Of a stretch of DNA of 36,368 bases, positions 31,115-36,368 are shown in pieces. Source of the DNA: a bacterium (GTDB lineage Bacteria; Zhuqueibacterota; QNDG01; DTFT01); the NCBI GenBank assembly GCA_016933415.1, contig JAFGAX010000156.1:1-36368 (forward strand). The letters are read 5' to 3'. The position numbers were made by a program, and so were the translations under genes. The notes below the pieces were generated by a model. The model was not told the DNA's origin, searched no databases, and saw nothing but the letters and a program-made list of their open reading frames with translations. Every line of letters starts with the position of its first letter. The stretch's first letter is position 1.

Positions 31115-32286
31115 CCGCGCGCACCGTATCCATCTGGGGTTCCACCGGATCCATCGGCACCCAGGCGGTGGATGTCATTCTGACCCATCCGGGCCGTTTT
31201 CGCGTCGTCACAATGACCGGACACGCCAACGGCCGACTGCTGTTGGAGCAGGCGAAGAAGCTCAGGCCCGCAACCGCGGTTCTGACCGGCCCGCTCGACG
31301 ATCCTTCCCGCTGGAAGGAATTTTTCCGCGACAACGGCACCGAGCTTTTGCTGGGTCGCGAAGGGCTTCTGGAAGCGGCCTCCCGCGGAGCCGAGCAGAT
31401 TGTGCTGAACGCGCTGGTCGGAGCCGTGGGCCTCGAAGCGACGCTGGCCGCGGTGCGGGCCGGGGTTTCCATCGCCCTGGCGAACAAGGAAGTGCTCGTC
31501 ATGGCGGGCGAACTGGTCATGCGGGAAATCCGCGGCCGGGGCCTTTCGATCATCCCCGTGGACAGCGAGCACAGCGCGGTTTTTCAGTGCCTGGAAGGGG
31601 AGAACCCCGCCTCCATCCGGCGCATTCTGCTCACGGCGTCCGGCGGGCCCTTTCTCCGCACCCCGGCATCGGAGCTGTCAGCAGTGACGCCGGAGCAGGC
31701 GCTGACCCATCCGAACTGGACCATGGGCCGCAAGGTCACGATCGATTCCGCCACTCTGGCCAACAAGGGGCTCGAGGTCATTGAGGCGAGATGGCTGTTC
31801 GCGGTTCCCCCGGAACGGATCGAGGTGGTTGTGCATCCGCAATCCATCATCCATTCCATGGTGGAATTCGCGGACGGCTCGGTCAAGGCCCAGCTCGGGG
31901 TACCGGACATGCGCATCCCCATCAGTCACGCCCTGTCCTATCCGGAACGGCTGGCGCATGATTTCGGCCGACTGGATTTCACGCGAAGCGCGCCCCTGGT
32001 CTTTCTTCCGCCGGACACGGAGCGTTTTCCGGCGCTGAAAATGGCCTATCAGGCGCTGGCCGCGGGGGGAACGGCCACGGCGGTTTATAACGCGGCGGAC
32101 GAGGAAGCGGTCGGCTTGTTCCTGTCCGGCGCGGTCGGTTTCACGGACATTCCAAGACTCCTGGAAGCGGCGCTCAACAGCCACAGAAACGCGGCGGATG
32201 CGGATTTGACCGGCATCCTCGGGGCCGACGAATGGGCCCGCGGTTTCGTCCGGCAGGAGGCGTCGAAGGTGAAGTCCGCATCCTGA
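31111..32286 (+). CDS. dxr: 1-deoxy-D-xylulose 5-phosphate reductoisomerase
   Basis: This 391-residue enzyme of the MEP pathway converts DXP to 2-C-methylerythritol 4-phosphate with NADPH. The nucleotide-binding GSTGSIG is at residues 10-16. ANKEVLVMAGELV, PVDSEHSAVFQCL (metal-binding Asp and Glu), LTASGGPF, THPNWTMGRKVTIDSATLANKGLEVIEA and VHPQSIIHSMVEF are family signatures. Its ATG overlaps the lipM stop codon, so both are translated from one message. It is followed by rseP, an order common in bacteria, and it supplies the prenyl precursors used by uppS. Confidence 0.97.
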   Translation: MTARTVSIWGSTGSIGTQAVDVILTHPGRFRVVTMTGHANGRLLLEQAKKLRPATAVLTGPLDDPSRWKEFFRDNGTELLLGREGLLEAASRGAEQIVLNALVGAVGLEATLAAVRAGVSIALANKEVLVMAGELVMREIRGRGLSIIPVDSEHSAVFQCLEGENPASIRRILLTASGGPFLRTPASELSAVTPEQALTHPNWTMGRKVTIDSATLANKGLEVIEARWLFAVPPERIEVVVHPQSIIHSMVEFADGSVKAQLGVPDMRIPISHALSYPERLAHDFGRLDFTRSAPLVFLPPDTERFPALKMAYQALAAGGTATAVYNAADEEAVGLFLSGAVGFTDIPRLLEAALNSHRNAADADLTGILGADEWARGFVRQEASKVKSAS

Positions 32287-32314
32287 ACCTGTTTTCACAT
32301 CCGTCGAGGAGATA

Positions 32315-33364
32315 ATGATCACTTTACTGGCCACGATTTTTGTTCTCAGCGTGCTCGTGTTCGTCCACGAGCTCGGGCATTTTCTGTCCGCGAAGGCATT
32401 CGGCATTCGCGTGGAACGGTTTTCCATGGGCTATCCGCCGAGGCTGTTCGGAAAGCGCAGGGGCGACACGGATTACTGCATATCGGCCATTCCCTTCGGC
32501 GGCTATGTCAAGATCGCCGGAATGGTCGACGAAAGCCTGGACGCCAAGGCCGTGCAGGGTCCGCCCCAGCCGTGGGAGTTCCGCTCCAAGCCCTGGCTCC
32601 AGCGGCTGATCGTGGTGCTGGCCGGTTCCCTTATGAATCTGCTTCTGGCTTATTTCATCATGACCGGGTTCGCGCGTTTCCAGGGCGTGGGCCGTATCAG
32701 CGGGACGACGATCGGTGTGGTAACCGAAGGCAGGCCTGCGGCAGCGGCCGGGCTGAAGCCGGGCGACCGCATCACGGCGGTGGACGGCGATTCCGTGGCC
32801 ACGTGGGAGGAGCTCACGAGCCTGATCCATTCCGCGCCAGGCCGGACGCTCAAGATCGAATGGATGTCGGGCGATTCGCTTCGCGCGGCCCTGATCACAC
32901 CGGCCCGGGACACGCTGGACGGCCGTCCCGTGGGGCTGATCGGCATACAGGCCAAGTCGGAAGTGGTTAAAATCGGATGGCCCGCGGCTTTCGTGGAATC
33001 GGCCAAGTACTGCTGGCACATCACCCGGCTCATCTCGGTTTCCCTGTTCCGCCTGATCACAGGACAGGATTCCCTGAAAACCCTCGGCGGACCGGTCAAA
33101 ATCGCCCAGCTCGCCGGAGACAGCGCCAGACAGGGCATGGGGTCGCTGTTCTACCTGATGGCTTTGCTCAGCCTCAATCTCGGCCTGTTGAATCTTCTGC
33201 CTTTTCCGGTTCTGGACGGAGGGCATATCCTGATCCTGTGCATCGAAGGAATCGTACGGAAGGAGATTCCGGTGCGCGCGAAAATGATCATTCAGCAGGC
33301 GGGAATGGTTCTGCTCATCGGGTTGATTCTGTTGGTCACGTACAACGATATTTTCAACCGCTAA
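32315..33364 (+). CDS. rseP: Site-2 protease RseP
   Basis: This 349-residue intramembrane metalloprotease has HELGH at residues 18-22 in the first helix and NLLPFPVLDGG near residue 295-305, which together bind zinc. Only one PDZ domain is visible (~118-205; IGVVTEGRPAAAAGLKPGDRITAVDG), unlike the two of Escherichia coli, and this is usual for many phyla. It cleaves anti-sigma factors or remnant signal peptides; no anti-sigma or DegS gene is in the window. GAGGAG precedes the ATG. It lies 28 nt after dxr. Confidence 0.95.
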   Translation: MITLLATIFVLSVLVFVHELGHFLSAKAFGIRVERFSMGYPPRLFGKRRGDTDYCISAIPFGGYVKIAGMVDESLDAKAVQGPPQPWEFRSKPWLQRLIVVLAGSLMNLLLAYFIMTGFARFQGVGRISGTTIGVVTEGRPAAAAGLKPGDRITAVDGDSVATWEELTSLIHSAPGRTLKIEWMSGDSLRAALITPARDTLDGRPVGLIGIQAKSEVVKIGWPAAFVESAKYCWHITRLISVSLFRLITGQDSLKTLGGPVKIAQLAGDSARQGMGSLFYLMALLSLNLGLLNLLPFPVLDGGHILILCIEGIVRKEIPVRAKMIIQQAGMVLLIGLILLVTYNDIFNR

Positions 33365-33419
33365 CCCGGGTCATGAGTGTTCGGTAAAAAAGCCAGCATG
33401 CTCCTACGCGAGAGAAAGT

Positions 33420-33500
33420 CATTGCGAGTCCCGCCTCCGATCAAGTCGGGGGCCCCGCATCGCGGGACGGAGTCCCTTGCGAAGACAGTCGTTTATTTTT
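33420..33500. repeat. Modular palindromic element between rseP and gcvT
   Basis: GTCCCGC (33428-33434) pairs with GCGGGAC (33462-33468), with CCGA/TCGG (33437-33440, 33446-33449) inside. Alternative pairings CCCGC/GCGGG (33454-33458, 33462-33466) and GGGAC/GTCCC (33464-33468, 33472-33476) are also possible. TTGCGA occurs on both sides (from 33422 and from 33477). A T-rich stretch (33491-33500) follows, so it may end rseP transcription. It resembles the CATTGCGAG-type dispersed repeats of many genomes and shares GATCAAG and GAAGAC words with the 30 kb repeats. Confidence 0.6.
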
Positions 33501-33536
33501 CTAGTCAATAATCACCATTTCCGGTTTAGAAATCAT

Positions 33537-33565
33537 TTGACAAAAACGGCCGTTTTGCGTAAATT
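33537..33565 (+). promoter_or_regulatory. Predicted promoter of gcvT
   Basis: TTGACA (33537-33542) is perfect, the spacer is 17 nt and TAAATT (33560-33565) matches 4 of 6. Transcription should start about 6 nt before the ATG, so the mRNA has almost no leader and no Shine-Dalgarno sequence. Confidence 0.65.
33543..33556. promoter_or_regulatory. 14-bp perfect palindrome in the gcvT promoter spacer
   Basis: AAAACGGCCGTTTT fills most of the spacer between the -35 and -10 boxes. Its position and perfect two-fold symmetry fit an operator for a dimeric repressor. The regulator is unknown. Confidence 0.6.
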
Positions 33566-33577
33566 TCAAATAATCAA

Positions 33578-34726
33578 ATGGAAACGACGGAAAAATCAGG
33601 TCAGCCTCTGAAAACCCCCCTGTATGCCCGTCATATCGCGGCAGGGGCCAGAATGGGGGATTTCGCGGGTTGGGTTCTGCCGCTCTGGTACCCGACGGGT
33701 CAGTCCGCGGAGCACATGGCGGTACGCAAGGCATGCGGGCTTTTCGACATCTGCCACATGGGCGAATTCCGCATTTCCGGCCCGGCCGCGGTACGGTTCC
33801 TGACCGGCCTGCTGACCAACCGGGTCGATCAGGCTGCGCACGGCCAGGCCATGTACCATTTCATGCTGAACGAATCGGGCGGCGTCATAGACGATTGCAT
33901 CCTGTACCGGTTCGGAGCGGATGATTTCATGCTCGTGGTGAATGCGGGCAATATCGATGCGGACCTGGCGTGGATACGAACCCGGGCCGCGGACTTCGAT
34001 TGCAGCGTCGAAGACCGGAGCCCGTTCCTGGCGAAACTCGACCTGCAGGGGCCGGCATCGCCGGCACTGATGTCCCGCTTCATCCCGAAATCCGCTTTGG
34101 CGGAACTCAAGTATTTCAGATTCCTGCCTTCCGTTTCTATCGGAGGCATTGACGTTTTGCTTTCCCGCACGGGTTACACCGGGGAAATCGGTTTTGAATT
34201 GTACGCGGAATCCTCACGGGCGGAAGCGCTCTGGGACCTTCTCCTTTCCGAGGGAAAACCGCATGGTATACTGGCATGCGGCCTCGGGAGCAGGGATACG
34301 CTCCGCGTGGAAGCCGGGCTTCCCCTGCACGGCCACGAGCTCAGGCCCGACCGGCCCGCAATCGGGCATCCCTGGGAATTCGCCATGCGGGCCGACAGGG
34401 ATTTTTTCGGCGGCCGGGCCCTGGCCGCGGGCCGTCCGACGGATCGGTGGATTCTGCCCTTTTCCATGAACGGCCGCCGAAAGGCAATGCCCGGCTGGGA
34501 AGTCCTTCAGGAAGGGGTGACAATCGGTTTCGTGCTCAGCGGCGTGATTTCGCCGTCCCTGAACAACATGCCCATCGGATTTCTGGAATCGACGCGGCCG
34601 CTGGACAACGGCGTCCCGCTCGGTTTCCGCCAGCCTGAAACCGGGACACTCCTCGAAGGCCGCATCGTTCCGATCCCGTTTGTCAGCCTGACGGCGAGGC
34701 GGAAGATGGCCGAATTCCTGACCTGA
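33578..34726 (+). CDS. gcvT: Aminomethyltransferase, glycine cleavage T protein
   Basis: This 382-residue protein releases ammonia from the aminomethyl group on lipoylated GcvH and passes the one-carbon unit to tetrahydrofolate. DFAGWVLPLWYP, GLFDICHMGEFRISGP, ESGGVIDDCILYR (conserved Asp105/Asp106), SRTGYTGEIGFELY and GLGSRDTLRVEAGLPLHGHEL are GcvT signatures. In GcvT the fifth motif normally reads TGYTGEDGFE; here the aspartate is isoleucine. Other glycine cleavage genes (gcvH, gcvP) are not in the window. A neighbouring LipM-like enzyme could lipoylate GcvH. YgfZ-type relatives are less likely given full length and the conserved Asp. Confidence 0.92.
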   Translation: METTEKSGQPLKTPLYARHIAAGARMGDFAGWVLPLWYPTGQSAEHMAVRKACGLFDICHMGEFRISGPAAVRFLTGLLTNRVDQAAHGQAMYHFMLNESGGVIDDCILYRFGADDFMLVVNAGNIDADLAWIRTRAADFDCSVEDRSPFLAKLDLQGPASPALMSRFIPKSALAELKYFRFLPSVSIGGIDVLLSRTGYTGEIGFELYAESSRAEALWDLLLSEGKPHGILACGLGSRDTLRVEAGLPLHGHELRPDRPAIGHPWEFAMRADRDFFGGRALAAGRPTDRWILPFSMNGRRKAMPGWEVLQEGVTIGFVLSGVISPSLNNMPIGFLESTRPLDNGVPLGFRQPETGTLLEGRIVPIPFVSLTARRKMAEFLT

Positions 34727-34734
34727 CACGGGCC

Positions 34735-35460
34735 ATGCGCATCGACGTCATGCTGACACCCGGAGACTGGCCGATCAAGGCCGGTCTTGCCGGCCGCGTC
34801 GCTGTCATCGACGTACTGCGGGCATCGACATCCATCATCACAGCCCTTTCCAACGGGGCCGAATCCGTGATTCCCGCGTCTTCTCCGGAAGAGGCTGTCG
34901 GCCTCAAGGCGAAATTTCCGGCCGGCCGCGCGCTTCTCTGCGGAGAGCGTGAGGGATTGATCATTCCGGGTTTTGATCTGGGCAATTCGCCTGCCGAGTA
35001 TTCGGCCGGCCGCGTGTCCGGCAAAACCCTTCTGTTCGCGAGCACCAACGGATCGCGAATGATCGCGCAGGCGGCCCGTAGCGGCAGGCCGGTCTGTGTC
35101 GCGGGATTCGTCAATGCAGGCGCGGTCAGCCGCCGGCTGGCGGACGGAGAGGAAGACATTCTGCTCGCATGTGCAGGCAGGGAAGGCGCGTTTTCCCTCG
35201 AAGACGCGACAGCCGCCGGCATGCTGGCCGGCGCGATCCGGAGGCTTTCGGGAAACGGTTGTTTTCTGTCCGATGAAGCCCGCGCCGCGGTTTTTCTGTA
35301 TCGTCATTTCGCGCACGACCTGGCAGGCATGGCCGCAGGATCGGCGCACGGCATTTATCTGACCGGACTCGGTCTCGGGGCGGATATACCGGCCTGCGTA
35401 TCCACAGACGCATTTCAGGCCGTGCCTGTTCTGTCTGACGGAGCGCTGGTCGCCACATGA
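34735..35460 (+). CDS. comB: ComB-family 2-phosphosulfolactate phosphatase
   Basis: This 241-residue protein matches the ComB family throughout (AVIDVLRASTSIITALSNGAESVIPA, LLCGEREG, FDLGNSPAEYS, LLFASTNGSRMI, GGMLAGAIRRL-like helix, SDEARAAVFLYRHF). Characterised archaeal ComB hydrolyses 2-phosphosulfolactate in coenzyme M synthesis. Bacteria that carry the family lack coenzyme M, so the substrate here may be sulfolactate-related or another phosphate ester. No sulfolactate genes are adjacent. It begins 8 nt after the gcvT stop and is followed by ftsK, with no evident functional link. Confidence 0.85.
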   Translation: MRIDVMLTPGDWPIKAGLAGRVAVIDVLRASTSIITALSNGAESVIPASSPEEAVGLKAKFPAGRALLCGEREGLIIPGFDLGNSPAEYSAGRVSGKTLLFASTNGSRMIAQAARSGRPVCVAGFVNAGAVSRRLADGEEDILLACAGREGAFSLEDATAAGMLAGAIRRLSGNGCFLSDEARAAVFLYRHFAHDLAGMAAGSAHGIYLTGLGLGADIPACVSTDAFQAVPVLSDGALVAT

Positions 35461-35475
35461 ACCAACGGCAAGCTT

Positions 35476-36368
35476 ATGGCTGAAAAAAGAAAATCCGCCA
35501 GGGACAGCAGGAAGAAACAGGAACTCCTGGGCGTTCTGATCATGGCCCTGGCCGTGCTCTTGCTGCTTGGTGTTGTCTCCTACCGGGCGTCCGATTTCCC
35601 CGCGGGCGGCGAAAGCGGACAGGTCCGGAACTGGCTGGGACTGGCAGGCGCCCTCATCAGCCATTATCTGTATGTTTACACCATCGGATACGCCTCCATA
35701 ATTTTCCCGCTGATCGTTTTTCTCCTCGGGTGGAATCTTTTCGCCGTGACGCCGCTTCGCTCATTTTTCCGAATCTGCGGCATTCTTGCCGGATTCGGAC
35801 TGCTTTTATCGACCGCGCTCGCGCTTCCGCAGGCGGTGTCCGAAACCGGAAGTTCCATCGGGTACCGGTTGAGCGGTCTTTTCGGAGGATTCATCGCCGA
35901 AACCCTGAGCCGCTGGCTCGGCACCGCCGGATCCGTGATCGTTCTGCTCACCGCGTTCATCGCCCTGTTCATGACCGCGACCTCCTGGAGTTTCAGGGAC
36001 ACGGTGCTGCGGATCCGGGAATCCGTACAGGCGCTGGCCGAAGAGTGGCGTCTCAGGCGCGGGGAAGAGGAGGAAGAGCCCGGGGACGAGCTGTCCGACG
36101 AAAAAACGGCTTTGCCGGCCCGGTCCCGGAGACCGCCCGTTCCCGAACCGCTTCCGGCCCAGCCGGCTTTTCAGAAACCCGAGATACGCACGGCCGACGA
36201 TCACCGGACTGCGGCCGCAGTCCAGAAGCCCCGGACACCCGAGCCGGCTCCCCGGGTGGAACAGGGCGAGTACTGTTTCCCGCCGGTTGATCTGCTCCGC
36301 CTGCCCCCGGCGGAGGAAAGAAAAATCGACAAGCCCGGGCTCGAGGCCAAGGCCCAATTTCTGGAGGA
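35476..36368 (+). CDS. ftsK: DNA translocase FtsK, N-terminal part
   Basis: The frame is open from ATG 35476 to the end of the window (297 codons and part of a next). The N-terminus is basic (MAEKRKSARDSRKKQ), followed by about four membrane helices to residue ~165 (e.g. LLGVLIMALAVLLLLGVVSY, IIFPLIVFLLGWNLFAV). Then comes a charged Glu/Pro-rich linker (~175-265), and YCFPPVDLLRLPP at ~275, which marks the start of the alpha domain of FtsK/SpoIIIE motors. The ATPase and gamma domains lie outside. FtsK pumps chromosome ends through the division septum. It starts 15 nt after comB, with only a weak ribosome-binding site. Confidence 0.92.
   Translation, partial: MAEKRKSARDSRKKQELLGVLIMALAVLLLLGVVSYRASDFPAGGESGQVRNWLGLAGALISHYLYVYTIGYASIIFPLIVFLLGWNLFAVTPLRSFFRICGILAGFGLLLSTALALPQAVSETGSSIGYRLSGLFGGFIAETLSRWLGTAGSVIVLLTAFIALFMTATSWSFRDTVLRIRESVQALAEEWRLRRGEEEEEPGDELSDEKTALPARSRRPPVPEPLPAQPAFQKPEIRTADDHRTAAAVQKPRTPEPAPRVEQGEYCFPPVDLLRLPPAEERKIDKPGLEAKAQFLE

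Overview
The window is a GC-rich bacterial chromosome segment from a diderm. It carries the BAM machinery (bamA, skp-like, tamB), a lipid A cluster (lpxD, lpxC-fabZ fusion, lpxA), MEP isoprenoid genes (dxr, uppS) and rseP. The lpxC-fabZ fusion and the exported propeller protein ending in an NPFNPET-type FlgD-like/T9SS-like tail are typical of the Fibrobacteres-Chlorobi-Bacteroidetes (FCB) superphylum and neighbouring candidate phyla (KSB1, Latescibacterota, Zixibacteria and similar). The species cannot be named from sequence alone. Most genes have a good Shine-Dalgarno (SD) sequence, so this is not a classic SD-poor Bacteroidota genome. No tRNA, rRNA, insertion sequence, prophage, cas genes or true CRISPR array was recognised.

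Region 1 (1-8.3 kb, + strand) is envelope and secretion related: the 3' end of a CsgG/FlgO-like TPR protein, a 1206-residue secreted beta-propeller protein, a 364-residue outer-membrane barrel, then a separate GH3 beta-glucosidase lipoprotein with a PA14 insert. The GH3 gene is bounded by unusually dense hairpins. Region 2 (8.4-10.9 kb, - strand) is housekeeping: cdd, ssb, glyS, and a 36-residue lysine-rich protein with its own apparent promoter and terminator.

Region 3 (11.1-18.5 kb, - strand) reads moxR, DUF58, histidine kinase, then queD-queE-queC-queF-folE2-eamA. The que block is a complete route from GTP to preQ1 (FolE2 makes dihydroneopterin triphosphate, then QueD, QueE, QueC and QueF act), with ATGA/GTGA overlaps indicating translational coupling. 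It appears to have its own promoter, whose -35 box contains the kinase stop codon.

Region 4 (18.7-30.0 kb, + strand) is an envelope-biogenesis run: uppS, tamB, bamA, skp-like, lpxD, lpxC-fabZ, lpxA. It ends in a non-coding stretch holding a family of 40-41 nt repeats and a nested inverted repeat. Region 5 (30.3-36.4 kb, + strand) holds a LipM-like octanoyltransferase, dxr, rseP, gcvT, a ComB-family phosphatase and the 5' part of ftsK. LipM-like activity and GcvT are linked through lipoylated GcvH.

No unmistakably new multi-gene system is visible. The best leads are non-coding: the 30 kb repeat cluster, a perfect 14-bp palindrome inside the gcvT promoter, nearly leaderless queD and gcvT transcripts, shared hairpin cores around the GH3 gene, and the small lysine-rich gene.
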